A stretch of DNA of 64,000 nucleotides from Bacteroidia bacterium (GCA_030427865.1 JAUICK010000001.1:186001-250000), one strand, 5' to 3'. Positions 1-10,078 are shown, counted from the first letter of the stretch. Program-made: numbers and translations. Notes: generated from the letters alone by a model not told the origin.

Positions 1-1072
1 GCCAATCTTTATGTGAATTTTCATTCAATAAGGGTAATAATAAGTCTAAACTTGTTTTTGCATCACCCAAAACAGCTACATCCGTTTTTACGTTTTTATC
101 AATCTCTGCTGGGTCAATTTCAAAGTGAATTACCTTCGCTTGTTTGGCATACGTATCTAAACTACCTGTTACACGATCGTCAAAACGCATTCCGATTGCG
201 ATTAAAACATCACATTCGTTGGTTAAAATATTTGGAGCATAATTTCCATGCATACCCACCATACCAACATTTAAAGGATGTGAAGTAGGAATTGCAGAAG
301 CACCTAAAATGGTCCAAGCTGCAGGAATTCCTGCTTTTTCTACAATTGCTTTTAATTGCTCTTCTGCTTCACCTAAAATAACGCCTTGCCCCCAAACAAT
401 TAATGGTTTTTTTGCTCCATTAATTAGTTTTGCAGCTTCTTCAACCTTAGAAATATCTGTATCTGGAACAGGATTATAACTTCTTACTTTTGTACATTTC
501 TCATACGAAAAATCAAACTCATCAAACTGAGCATCTTTAGTAATATCTACTAAAACAGGTCCTGGTCTACCACTTTTTGCAATGTAAAACGCTTTTGCTA
601 ATGCTTCAGGAATATCTTCTGCTTTTGTTACTTGACAGTTCCATTTGGTAACTGGAGTGGAGATACCTACTATATCTGTTTCTTGAAACGCATCTGAACC
701 CAATAAATGTGATGGCACTTGACCTGTAATACACACCATTGGTGTAGAATCTATTTGGGCATCTGCAATACCCGTTATTAAGTTGGTTGCTCCTGGACCA
801 GAAGTTGCCATAGCTACACCAACTTTACCAGAAATTCTTGCATATCCTTGAGCAGCATGTGTTGCTCCTTGTTCGTGTCTTGTTAAAACGTGATGAATTT
901 TATCTTGATATTTGTACAACTCATCATAAACTGGCATAATTGCTCCTCCTGGATATCCATACAAAATATCTACTCCTTCTTCAATTAAGCATCTTACAAT
1001 TGCCTCACTACCAGAAATACGCTCCGTAGTTTTGGTCGCTTTTTGTTGTTGTTTTATGGTTTGTGTTTCCAT
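1..1072 (-). CDS. ilvB: Acetolactate synthase large subunit, partial (runs off left edge)
   Basis: Minus-strand translation from CAT at 1070-1072: METQTIKQQQKATKTTERISGSEAIVRCLIEEGVDILYGYPGGAIMPVYDELY...GQVPSHLLGSDAFQETDIVGIS; TPP-enzyme/IlvB signature; no stop within window. Confidence 0.95.
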   Translation of the reverse strand, partial: METQTIKQQQKATKTTERISGSEAIVRCLIEEGVDILYGYPGGAIMPVYDELYKYQDKIHHVLTRHEQGATHAAQGYARISGKVGVAMATSGPGATNLITGIADAQIDSTPMVCITGQVPSHLLGSDAFQETDIVGISTPVTKWNCQVTKAEDIPEALAKAFYIAKSGRPGPVLVDITKDAQFDEFDFSYEKCTKVRSYNPVPDTDISKVEEAAKLINGAKKPLIVWGQGVILGEAEEQLKAIVEKAGIPAAWTILGASAIPTSHPLNVGMVGMHGNYAPNILTNECDVLIAIGMRFDDRVTGSLDTYAKQAKVIHFEIDPAEIDKNVKTDVAVLGDAKTSLDLLLPLLNENSHKDW

Positions 1073-1088
1073 GGTAATTCTTTTAATA

Positions 1089-1115
1089 CCTACAAGGTTT
1101 CAAAAACCTTGCAGG
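1089..1115. repeat. Intercistronic palindrome between ilvD and ilvB (CCTACAAGGTTT-caa-AAACCTTGCAGG)
   Basis: 12-nt inverted repeat with one G:T pair, 3-nt spacer, not followed by a clear T-run on the minus strand. Confidence 0.6.
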
Positions 1116-1121
1116 AGTTTT

Positions 1122-2798
1122 TTATAAATCTGTTACACATCCTTTAGATGCAGATGCTACTGATTTTGCGTATTTGTATAAAATTCCTTTTTTGTGTTTT
1201 AAGGCTGGTGCTACCCATTTTGCTTTTCTTTCTGCCAATTCTTCATCAGAAATTAATACATTTATAGAGTTGTCTTCTGCACTAATTCTAATTTTATCTC
1301 CAGTTTCAATTAAACCTATTGCACCTCCAGACTGTGCTTCTGGTGTAATATGCCCTACCACAAAACCGTGCGTTCCTCCAGAAAAACGACCATCTGTAAT
1401 TAAAGCTACAGATTTTCCTAAACCTGCTCCCATAATTAATGAAGTTGGTTTTAACATTTCTGGCATTCCAGGTCCTCCTTTTGGTCCCACATACCTAATG
1501 ACGACTACATCTCCTCTTTCTACTTCTCCGTTTGAAATTCCTGTGTTTGCTGCTTGTTCACCATCATAAACCACTGCTTTTCCTTCGAACAATAAACCTT
1601 CATTTCCAGAAATTTTTGCTACGGCACCTTCTTCAGCAAGGTTTCCGTATAGAATCTGTAAGTTTCCAGATTTTTTTAATGCATTTTCTTTTTGATAAAC
1701 AATATCTTGTTCTTCAAATTCTATGGCTTCAACATCAGCTAAATTTTCCGCTAAAGTTTTACCTGTAACTGTCATACAATCTCCATGTAAGTATCCTTGC
1801 TCTAACAAGTACTTCATAATTGCAGGAATTCCTCCAATTCCATGAATGTCTTCCATTAAATATTTACCAGATGGTTTTAAATCTCCAATTAAAGGAGTTC
1901 TATCAGAAACTCTTTGAAAATCTTCTAATTTAAAATCGATATCTGCTGCATGTGCAATTGCTAAAAAGTGAAGTACTGCATTGGTAGAACCTCCTAAAGC
2001 ATTGACTAAAGTAACTGCATTTTCTATAGATTTTTTAGAAATAATATCTAAAGGTTTTAAATCTAATTCTAATAAATTTTTAATCGCTCTTGCTGTTCTT
2101 TCTGCTTCCGACAATTTATTTGGATTCTCAGCAGGAATAGAGGAGTTATAAGGTAAAGCAAACCCCATACACTCAATAGCAGAAGCCATTGTGTTTGCAG
2201 TATACATACCACCACAAGCCCCAGCTCCTGGAATTGCTCTTTTTATAATTTCTTTATATTCTGCTTCATCTATTTCACCTGCTACTTTTTGACCTAAAGC
2301 CTCAAAAGCAGAGACAATATTTAATTTTCTTCCTTTATATTTCCCTGATGCAATAGAACCTCCATACATCATAATTGATGGACGATTTAAACGCAGCATT
2401 GCCATAATAGCACCTGGCATATTTTTATCGCAACCCACAATTGCCACTAAAGCGTCATAACTTTGAGCATTCATAACTGTCTCAATAGAGTCTGCAATAA
2501 TATCTCTTGAAACTAAAGAGTAATTCATACCCGAAGTTCCCATAGAAATACCATCTGAAACTCCAATTGTATTGAATCCTAAACCAACTAAATCTGCAAT
2601 TTTACATTCTACTTTAACTTCATCTTTTAATCGATTTAAATGCATATTGCATGGGTTGCCATCGTAACCAGTACTGGCAATACCAACTTGCGCTTTTTGC
2701 ATATCTTCATCTGATAAACCTGCTGCATACAACATGGCTTGAGACGCGGGTTGAGATTCGTCTTGCGTTAATCTGCTACTATGTTTATTAAGTTTCAT
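1122..2798 (-). CDS. ilvD: Dihydroxy-acid dehydratase
   Basis: 558 aa; motifs [39 protein letters not shown]. Confidence 0.97.
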   Translation of the reverse strand: MKLNKHSSRLTQDESQPASQAMLYAAGLSDEDMQKAQVGIASTGYDGNPCNMHLNRLKDEVKVECKIADLVGLGFNTIGVSDGISMGTSGMNYSLVSRDIIADSIETVMNAQSYDALVAIVGCDKNMPGAIMAMLRLNRPSIMMYGGSIASGKYKGRKLNIVSAFEALGQKVAGEIDEAEYKEIIKRAIPGAGACGGMYTANTMASAIECMGFALPYNSSIPAENPNKLSEAERTARAIKNLLELDLKPLDIISKKSIENAVTLVNALGGSTNAVLHFLAIAHAADIDFKLEDFQRVSDRTPLIGDLKPSGKYLMEDIHGIGGIPAIMKYLLEQGYLHGDCMTVTGKTLAENLADVEAIEFEEQDIVYQKENALKKSGNLQILYGNLAEEGAVAKISGNEGLLFEGKAVVYDGEQAANTGISNGEVERGDVVVIRYVGPKGGPGMPEMLKPTSLIMGAGLGKSVALITDGRFSGGTHGFVVGHITPEAQSGGAIGLIETGDKIRISAEDNSINVLISDEELAERKAKWVAPALKHKKGILYKYAKSVASASKGCVTDL

Positions 2799-2970
2799 TT
2801 AATGATTTCTTCGTTTTGTTGACTAAATTATTCTATTTCCTATTTTTTGTTGCATAAAATTCAATGGCATTTTTTACTTTCAGATGTTAAAAAAATACCA
2901 TAAAATACTGTTTACCAATTATTTAACACTGTTTATATATGATACCCAAGTGTTAAAATAAATACAATAA

Positions 2971-3000
2971 AAAAACCTTCCATTTTGCAGGAAGGTTTTT
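2971..3000 (-). terminator. Intrinsic terminator, probable ilv attenuator terminator
   Basis: Minus strand AAAAACCTTCC-TGCAAAAT-GGAAGGTTTTT followed by TTATTG; 11-bp perfect stem; lies between the Ile/Val-rich leader ORF and ilvD. Confidence 0.85.
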
Positions 3001-3033
3001 ATTTAAATTTTATATATAAATATTACTTCCACA

Positions 3034-3096
3034 TCACACCATAATAATTACGATGACGATTAAAATAGAAATAATATTTAAAAATTGTTTTTTCAT
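3034..3096 (-). CDS. Putative Ile/Val-rich leader peptide (MKKQFLNIISILIVIVIIMV) of an ilv attenuator
   Basis: ATG AAA AAA CAA TTT TTA AAT ATT ATT TCT ATT TTA ATC GTC ATC GTA ATT ATT ATG GTG TGA on minus strand; 12 of 20 residues are I, V or L; terminator begins ~33 nt after the stop. Confidence 0.75.
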   Translation of the reverse strand: MKKQFLNIISILIVIVIIMV

Positions 3097-3143
3097 ATTG
3101 AAGTGTAAATATTTCGAAATTTATTTTAAATTTCCAAATAAAA

Positions 3144-4265
3144 TTAAATGATTGTACTTTGTCCCATATGAATATTTTTAAAATTCATATTACTATCTTC
3201 TTGATTTTCTATATAATCTGCAATAAAATCTCCAACTTTTGAAGTTGTTGTATATGTTTGATTTTTACTTCGTAAATCTTTAGTTGTGATTCCTAAATCT
3301 AGTGATTTTTCTACTGCTCTTTGTATTGCATCTGCCTCATCTTGTAAACCCAAATGCTCTAACAACATTGATGCAGACAAAATTGATGCCAAAGGATTTG
3401 CAATATCTTTACCTTTGGCTTGTGGGTAAGAACCATGAATTGGCTCGAACAAAGCATTCTTTGTACCTATTGAACTTGATGCTAACAAACCTATAGAACC
3501 ACCAATTACACAAGCTACATCAGAAATTATATCGCCAAATAAATTTTCTGTAAGAATAACATCAAACTGTTTTGGATTAAGTACTATTTGCATTGTGGCA
3601 TTGTCTACAAACATAAAATCTAAATCTACATCTTTGTATTCTTTTGCAATTTCTGCTACTGTTTTTCTCCATAAACGTGAAGTTTCTAAAACATTCGCTT
3701 TGTCTATTAAAGTAACTTTTTTCTTTCTGTTTTGAGCAGCTTGAAATGCTAAGTGTGTAATTCTTGAGATTTCATCTACTGAATATTGACAGCCATCAAA
3801 AGCAACTTTACCGTCTTTACTTAATTCTTTTCTACCAAAATAAATTCCACCAGTTAATTCTCTAAAAATAGCAACATCTGTACCTGATATAATATCTTTT
3901 TTTAAAGGTGAATTTTTAAGTAAATGGTTATAAGCTTTAACGGGTCTAACATTACAAAATAAGTCTAATTCTTGTCTTAATTGCAACAAACCTTGCTCTG
4001 GACGAATTTTAGCAGTTGGGTCATTATCGTACTTAGGATCGCCTACAGCTCCAAATAAAACGGCATCTGCATCTTTACAAATCTGTATGGTTTCTTTTGG
4101 CAATGGTGTTCCAGTTTGCTCAATTGCAGTAGCTCCTAATTGAGCTTCTTTGTATAAAAAAATATGATCATACACTTCTGCAACAGCATCTAATGCTTTT
4201 TTTGCTTGGTTGGTTACTTCGGGTCCAATCCCGTCTCCAGGGATAACTGCAATTGTATATTTCAT
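3144..4265 (-). CDS. leuB: 3-isopropylmalate dehydrogenase
   Basis: 373 aa; MKYTIAVIPGDGIGPEV, FGAVGDPKYD, LTENLFGDIISD. Confidence 0.96.
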   Translation of the reverse strand: MKYTIAVIPGDGIGPEVTNQAKKALDAVAEVYDHIFLYKEAQLGATAIEQTGTPLPKETIQICKDADAVLFGAVGDPKYDNDPTAKIRPEQGLLQLRQELDLFCNVRPVKAYNHLLKNSPLKKDIISGTDVAIFRELTGGIYFGRKELSKDGKVAFDGCQYSVDEISRITHLAFQAAQNRKKKVTLIDKANVLETSRLWRKTVAEIAKEYKDVDLDFMFVDNATMQIVLNPKQFDVILTENLFGDIISDVACVIGGSIGLLASSSIGTKNALFEPIHGSYPQAKGKDIANPLASILSASMLLEHLGLQDEADAIQRAVEKSLDLGITTKDLRSKNQTYTTTSKVGDFIADYIENQEDSNMNFKNIHMGQSTII

Positions 4266-4371
4266 TATTTGTCTCGAAATTCTGTCTTATCAAAGGTAGC
4301 TATTTATTTTAATAGTCGACTCAAAACTCATAACTACCAATGAAGACAAAGTTTAAGGTTGATTTTTATTG

Positions 4372-5547
4372 TTATGCTGTTGCTACTTTAGAGGTTTTGT
4401 TTACTTTGTTCATAATATTATGAATATCCTCATCTTTCACTTCTTTTTGTTGGTCTGCTGTGTTTAAGAAAGCTTTGTAAGCTATATCTAATTGAACTTT
4501 GGTTAACTCATAACCAATCTTTTTAGCCCTGTACGCTAATGCAGCCCTACCACTTCTTGCTGTTAAAACAATTGCACTTTCTGTAACTCCAACATCTTCT
4601 GGATCCATAATTTCATAGGTTTCTCTGTTTTTAATTACGCCATCTTGATGAATTCCAGAACTATGTGCAAAAGCATTAGCTCCTACAATTGCTTTATTAG
4701 GTTGCACTGGCATTCCCATACTTTCACGAACCATAATACTTGTATCGTACAATAGTTTTGTATTAATACTTGTTTCTAAGTTTAGATAAGGATGTTGTTT
4801 TAACACCATAACGACCTCTTCTAAAGCTGTGTTTCCTGCTCTTTCACCAATTCCATTAATGGTACACTCTATTTGACGTGCTCCATTGATAACGCCAGAA
4901 ATTGAATTTGCAGTTGCCATGCCTAAATCGTTATGACAATGACAAGAAAGAATTACATTATCTATACCTTTTACATTTTCACGTAAATATTTCATTTTAG
5001 CTCCATATTCTTCTGGCAAACAATACCCTGTTGTATCAGGAATATTTAATACAGTAGCTCCAGCTTTAATAACTTCTTCACAAACTTTAGCTAAGTATTC
5101 GTTATCTGTTCTACCTGCATCTTCGGCATAAAATTCTACATCTTCAACAAAAGATTTTGCGTAAGAAACTGCTTTTATAGCACGTTCTATAACAGCTTGT
5201 CTGTTTGATTTAAATTTAAATTGAATATGAGAATCACTAGTACCAATACCTGTATGAATTCTTGGATGCTTGGCAAATTTTAAAGCTTCTGCTGCTACTT
5301 TTATATCATTTTCTACAGCACGTGTTAAGCCACAAACAGTTGCATTTTTTACAATTTTTGCTATTTCTGTAACCGAATTAAAATCACCAGGGCTTGATAC
5401 AGGAAAACCCGCTTCAATTACATTTACACCAAGTAAATCTAATCTTTCAGCAATTACCAATTTTTGTCTTGTATCTAACTTACAACCAGGAACTTGTTCT
5501 CCATCTCTTAATGTTGTATCAAAAATTTGTACTTGATTATTTTGCAT
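4372..5547 (-). CDS. leuA: 2-isopropylmalate synthase (short form without C-terminal regulatory domain)
   Basis: 391 aa; [45 protein letters not shown] ends soon after the catalytic/linker region. Confidence 0.9.
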   Translation of the reverse strand: MQNNQVQIFDTTLRDGEQVPGCKLDTRQKLVIAERLDLLGVNVIEAGFPVSSPGDFNSVTEIAKIVKNATVCGLTRAVENDIKVAAEALKFAKHPRIHTGIGTSDSHIQFKFKSNRQAVIERAIKAVSYAKSFVEDVEFYAEDAGRTDNEYLAKVCEEVIKAGATVLNIPDTTGYCLPEEYGAKMKYLRENVKGIDNVILSCHCHNDLGMATANSISGVINGARQIECTINGIGERAGNTALEEVVMVLKQHPYLNLETSINTKLLYDTSIMVRESMGMPVQPNKAIVGANAFAHSSGIHQDGVIKNRETYEIMDPEDVGVTESAIVLTARSGRAALAYRAKKIGYELTKVQLDIAYKAFLNTADQQKEVKDEDIHNIMNKVNKTSKVATA

Positions 5548-5578
5548 AATTTCTGTAAAGATTATCGTATTAATGTAT

Positions 5579-5586
5579 CAAATGTA
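5579..5586 (-). promoter_or_regulatory. Candidate -7 element for leuA (TACATTTG)
   Basis: CAAATGTA on + strand = TACATTTG, matches Bacteroidetes TAnnTTTG; no clear -33 TTG at ideal spacing. Confidence 0.4.
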
Positions 5587-5679
5587 TATATTGAGATGAA
5601 AATAAATAGTTATTTTTACCATTTAGTACGATTTCTAATTTCATTTAAAAAAACATAATTATTTAATTATCAGCTTTTT

Positions 5680-7239
5680 ATGAGTAAAAGTGTTACATTA
5701 GCCAATCAACAAAATGACGCTCTTTTTGTTTTAATTAAATCTTTAACTAAATCTGAAAAGCGTCAGTTTAATCTCTATGTGGGTAGGTTAGGAGGAAATG
5801 TTGATGCTAAATTTTTCTCGTTGTTTAAATTTTTAGAAAAATTAAAAGTTTATGATGAAAAAATAATTATTGGTAGTGGTATAGTTTCTAAACAACAATT
5901 ATCTAACTTAAAAGCGCATTTGTATAAACAAATTTTAATTAGTTTGCGTTTAAATCCTGCGCACAAAAATGTACGAATTCAAATTAGAGAACAGTTAGAT
6001 TTTGCAACCGTTTTATATCAAAAAGGGTTATACAAACAAAGTTTAAAGCTCTTAGACAAAGCTAAAAATATGGCTTTAGATAATGAAGAAAAAAATATTG
6101 CTTACGAAATTGTAGAATTAGAAAAAGTTATTGAAACACAATACATTACCAGAAGTTTAAGTAACAGAGCAGATCAGCTTTCTGTTCAGGCAAAAGAACT
6201 CAGTCAGCATAATGTTATTGCCAGTAAATTATCTAACCTCTCTCTTCAACTATACAGCTATTTATTACAAAATGGGTATGTAAAAAACAAAGAAGAATTA
6301 AAATTTATTGACAAATACTTTAATGACAGAATGCCTAAATATGAATATCAAAAATTAGGCTTTCGTGAAAGATTATGGCTTAACAAAGCGCATTTATGGC
6401 ACAGCTTTTTAATTCAAGATTTTTTATTAAGCTACAAATACGCCCGAAAATGTGTGGATTTATTTGACAGCTCTAAACTGATAAATTTACATCCTGTTTT
6501 TTATCTAAAATCTAAAAATTACTTATTAGAAGCTTCTTTTTTAGTAAAAAACGTTACTGTTTTTAAACAAGAATTGAATCATTTTGAATCTGAAATTGAT
6601 CAAAAATCAATTCCAATGAACACCAATACAGAATTACTAATTTTTCTGTATTTCTATGCAAATAAACTACATTTACATTTCTTAGAAGGTTCTTTTGAAA
6701 AGGGCGAATATTTGGTGGATGTCATCAATACCAAAATAGATAAATACAAAAACAGATTAGACAACCATTATGTGGTAATGCTCTATTATAAAATAGCCTG
6801 TTTGTATTTTGGAATGGGTAAAAACAGAGAATGTATTGGATATCTGCAAAAAATAATTCGCTCAAAAAACTTAAGTTCTGCAGAAGATTTACAATGTTTT
6901 GCTCGTATTTTAAATTTAATTGCACACTATGAATGCGGTTTAGATTACGATTTAGAAAGACAGTTTTTAGACACTTATAAATTCCTTTTAAAAATGGAGA
7001 ACTTGCAAGAAGTTCAGAAAGTATTTTTAGAATCAATTAGAGATTTAAGTGACATTTTTCCGCACGAAATTAAAAACGAATTCAAAAAAATTCACGCAAA
7101 ATTAAAAGTGTTTGAAAATCATCCTTATGAAAAAAGAGCTTTCTTGTATTTAGATATTTTATCTTGGTTAGAAAGTAAAATTCAGAATAAACCTATTGCT
7201 TTAATTATTAAAGAAAAGACAAATCAATTAGGTAAATAA
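5680..7239 (+). CDS. Uncharacterised TPR/alpha-helical repeat-like protein
   Basis: 519-aa ORF, helical composition with SLKLLDKAKNMALDNEEKN-like repeats; no recognised catalytic motif. Confidence 0.7.
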   Translation: MSKSVTLANQQNDALFVLIKSLTKSEKRQFNLYVGRLGGNVDAKFFSLFKFLEKLKVYDEKIIIGSGIVSKQQLSNLKAHLYKQILISLRLNPAHKNVRIQIREQLDFATVLYQKGLYKQSLKLLDKAKNMALDNEEKNIAYEIVELEKVIETQYITRSLSNRADQLSVQAKELSQHNVIASKLSNLSLQLYSYLLQNGYVKNKEELKFIDKYFNDRMPKYEYQKLGFRERLWLNKAHLWHSFLIQDFLLSYKYARKCVDLFDSSKLINLHPVFYLKSKNYLLEASFLVKNVTVFKQELNHFESEIDQKSIPMNTNTELLIFLYFYANKLHLHFLEGSFEKGEYLVDVINTKIDKYKNRLDNHYVVMLYYKIACLYFGMGKNRECIGYLQKIIRSKNLSSAEDLQCFARILNLIAHYECGLDYDLERQFLDTYKFLLKMENLQEVQKVFLESIRDLSDIFPHEIKNEFKKIHAKLKVFENHPYEKRAFLYLDILSWLESKIQNKPIALIIKEKTNQLGK

Positions 7240-7343
7240 TAGCAGATTAATATTTGAAATGATTGATTTTTAACAATTCTATATAAATTAGTTAAAATCA
7301 CAAAATAATCAGTGCTTCAGAGCAAAAATTTAAATAATACTTC

Positions 7344-7351
7344 TATTTTTG
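7344..7351 (+). promoter_or_regulatory. Candidate -7 element (TATTTTTG) of thr operon
   Basis: TAnnTTTG match located ~65 nt upstream of the Thr-rich leader ORF; -33 TTG not evident. Confidence 0.4.
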
Positions 7352-7415
7352 TCTCGTGGATTTATTAAACACATACAATAATTTTACTGCAACTACTTCT
7401 GTAGCTGGTATTTCT

Positions 7416-7457
7416 ATGCGCACAATTATTCGCACAACTACAACAATTACCCTTTAG
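7416..7457 (+). CDS. Putative thr operon leader peptide MRTIIRTTTTITL
   Basis: ATG CGC ACA ATT ATT CGC ACA ACT ACA ACA ATT ACC CTT TAG; 6 Thr and 3 Ile of 13 residues, 99 nt upstream of the thrA start; in-frame upstream extension to GTG 7356 is also Thr-containing. Confidence 0.75.
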   Translation: MRTIIRTTTTITL

Positions 7458-7556
7458 GGGTTATACTATATTCATATCATCAAAGGTTATCTATTGTTTC
7501 ATATCAAACAGAAACAAAATCAATAAAAATAAAATTACACAAACTATTCATTACCA

Positions 7557-9998
7557 ATGAAAGTATTAAAATTTGGCGGTTCGTCTGTCGCGAGTTCAGA
7601 AAACATAAAAAAAGTCTTAGCAATTGTTGCCCAAGAATCTAAAAACCAAAAAATAGCAGTGGTAGTTTCTGCTTTTGGCAAAACAACGAATGCATTAATA
7701 AAAGGCGCAAATTTAGCTTCCGATAAGAATGAAGGCTATAAAGAAGTTCTAAAAAAATTAGAAGAACATCATTTTGAAGTGGTTAAAGATTTAATTCCTG
7801 TTCAAAATCAAAGTGCTATTATTAGCTATGTAAAACAGTTATTTAATCATTTAGAAACTATTTATGAAGGATGTTTTTTATTGCAAGAATTAACACCAAA
7901 AACCTTGGCTAAAATTTCGAGTTTTGGTGAATTGCTTTCTTCATACATTATTGCAAAAGCAGCAAATTTAGCTTTTGAAACAGATTATAAAGACAGTAGA
8001 GAGTTAGTAATTGCTTCTGATAATTATTTAGGAGCTATTGTAGATTTTTCTACAACCAATAAAAATTTACAGAACTATTTTAATGGTAAAAACAAACAAG
8101 TTACTTTATTACCTGGTTTTGTTGCTAAAACTCCAGAAGGAAAAACAACTACTTTAGGACGTGGAGGTTCTGATTACACTGCTGCCATTATTGCTGCTGC
8201 TGTAAATGCTGATGAATTGCAAATCTGGACAGATGTAAGCGGAATGTTTACTGCCAACCCAAGTGTAGTAAAACAAGCGTTTCCAATTCCACATATTTCG
8301 TATCACGAAGCGATGGAATTGTCTCATTTTGGCGCAAAAGTAATTTATCCACCTACAATTCAACCTGTGTTAAAAAAGGAAATTCCTATTTTAATTAAAA
8401 ACACATTTAAGCCAGAAGAAGAAGGAACTTTAATAGCGAAAGAAACAAGTAATAAAAAGCCCGTTAAAGGAATTAGCCACATAGAGAACATTACCCTAAT
8501 TACTTTGGAAGGAAGTGGAATGGTGGGTATTCCTGGTTTTTCTAAACGTTTATTTGAAGCGCTTTCTTTTCACAACATCAACATCATTTTAATTACACAA
8601 GCTTCTTCAGAACTTTCCATTTGTATTGGTATTGCTGATAAAGATGCTGCTAAAGCAAAAGTTGTGATTGATGAGACTTTTGAGTTTGAAATTCATCAAC
8701 AAAAAGTAAATCCAACTGTTTTAGAACAAGATTTATGCATTATAGCTTTAGTGGGTGACAATATGAAAAACCACCAAGGTTTAAGTGGACAAATGTTCAG
8801 TTCTTTGGGTAAAAACAATGTAAATATTAGAGCAATTGCACAGGGTTCTACAGAAAAAAATATATCTGCTGTGATTAATAAAAGTGATGCAAAAAAAGCA
8901 TTAAATACACTTCACGAGCAGTTTTTTGAAGAAAAAACAAAACAATTAAACTTGTTTGTAACTGGTGTTGGAAATGTTGGAGAACGATTCTTAGCACAAT
9001 TAGAGCAACAAAAAAAGTTCTTAAAGAAGAATTTAAAATTGAACGTTCGTGTTATCGGATTATCAAACTCTAAAAAAATGGTTTTTAATGAATCTGGAAT
9101 CGATTTAAAAAACTGGAAAGAAGTTCTAAAAAATGGAGAGCCAACAAGTTTAAAAGACTTTTTTAATAAAACAAAAGACTTAAATCTAAGAAACAGTGTT
9201 TTTGTAGACAATACTGCAAATCAAGCAGTTTCTGAAGTTTACGAAAACTATTTAAGACAAAGTATTGGTGTAGTAACTTGTAATAAAATTGCCTGTGCAT
9301 CTTTATTAGACAATTACAAAACCTTAAAAGCGGTTTCAAGAAAATACAATGCTCCATTTTTATTTGAAACCAATGTTGGTGCAGGTTTACCAATTATTGA
9401 TACGTTGAAAAACTTAATCAATTCTGGAGATAGAGTGCATAAAATTCAAGCGGTTTTATCTGGAAGTTTAAATTTTGTGTTTAATAATTTTAATGAATAT
9501 TCAACGTTTCATGATGTTGTTGAACAAGCTCAAAAAGAGGGGTATACAGAACCCGACCCAAAGATAGATTTAAGTGGAGTTGATGTAGCTCGTAAAATCT
9601 TAATTCTTGCCAGAGAAAGTGGTTATGATTTAGAATTGAGCGATATTTCTAAAAATGCTTTTCTACCTGAAGAAAGTTTAAACACAACGAATAATGATGA
9701 TTTTTATGCTTCACTAACTAAAAACGAGGCGCATTTTCAAAATATTTTTGCAGCAGCAAATGACAAAAATTGCAGATTAAAATATGTGGCGGAATTTGTT
9801 GATGGAAAAGCAAATGTTGGTTTGCAACACATTCCTTCAGATCATCCTTTTTATAATTTAGAAGGAAGTGATAATATTGTATTATTCTTTACAGACAGAT
9901 ATCCAGAAAATCCTTTGTTAATAAAAGGTGCTGGTGCTGGTGCAGATGTTACAGCTTCTGGTATTTTTGCTGATATTATTCGAATAGGAAATATATAA
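7557..9998 (+). CDS. thrA: Bifunctional aspartate kinase / homoserine dehydrogenase I
   Basis: MKVLKFGGSSVASSENI (aspartokinase), C-terminal LNLFVTGVGNVGERFLAQL...KEGYTEPDPKIDLSGVDVARKILILARE (homoserine dehydrogenase). Confidence 0.97.
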   Translation: MKVLKFGGSSVASSENIKKVLAIVAQESKNQKIAVVVSAFGKTTNALIKGANLASDKNEGYKEVLKKLEEHHFEVVKDLIPVQNQSAIISYVKQLFNHLETIYEGCFLLQELTPKTLAKISSFGELLSSYIIAKAANLAFETDYKDSRELVIASDNYLGAIVDFSTTNKNLQNYFNGKNKQVTLLPGFVAKTPEGKTTTLGRGGSDYTAAIIAAAVNADELQIWTDVSGMFTANPSVVKQAFPIPHISYHEAMELSHFGAKVIYPPTIQPVLKKEIPILIKNTFKPEEEGTLIAKETSNKKPVKGISHIENITLITLEGSGMVGIPGFSKRLFEALSFHNINIILITQASSELSICIGIADKDAAKAKVVIDETFEFEIHQQKVNPTVLEQDLCIIALVGDNMKNHQGLSGQMFSSLGKNNVNIRAIAQGSTEKNISAVINKSDAKKALNTLHEQFFEEKTKQLNLFVTGVGNVGERFLAQLEQQKKFLKKNLKLNVRVIGLSNSKKMVFNESGIDLKNWKEVLKNGEPTSLKDFFNKTKDLNLRNSVFVDNTANQAVSEVYENYLRQSIGVVTCNKIACASLLDNYKTLKAVSRKYNAPFLFETNVGAGLPIIDTLKNLINSGDRVHKIQAVLSGSLNFVFNNFNEYSTFHDVVEQAQKEGYTEPDPKIDLSGVDVARKILILARESGYDLELSDISKNAFLPEESLNTTNNDDFYASLTKNEAHFQNIFAAANDKNCRLKYVAEFVDGKANVGLQHIPSDHPFYNLEGSDNIVLFFTDRYPENPLLIKGAGAGADVTASGIFADIIRIGNI

Positions 9999-10078
9999 TA
10001 GTTATTGGTTTAAGGTTGTTTGTTTATGGTTATCGTCCGAACAAAAAACTAACAACCACAAACCACAAACCAAAATAA

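Noticed and set aside
13-288. 91-aa plus-strand ORF
   Set aside because: Antisense to the partial ilvB reading frame, which matches acetolactate synthase throughout.
1174-1768. Plus-strand ORFs of 131 and 78 aa
   Set aside because: Fully antisense to ilvD, no independent support.
7493-7517. Hairpin TTGTTTC/GAAACAA as an intrinsic terminator for thr attenuation
   Set aside because: AT-rich 7-bp stem with a 10-nt loop and no U-run; insufficient to call a terminator.
8912-9393. Minus-strand ORFs of 99 and 76 aa
   Set aside because: Antisense to thrA; composition reflects reverse of Lys/Asn-rich codons.
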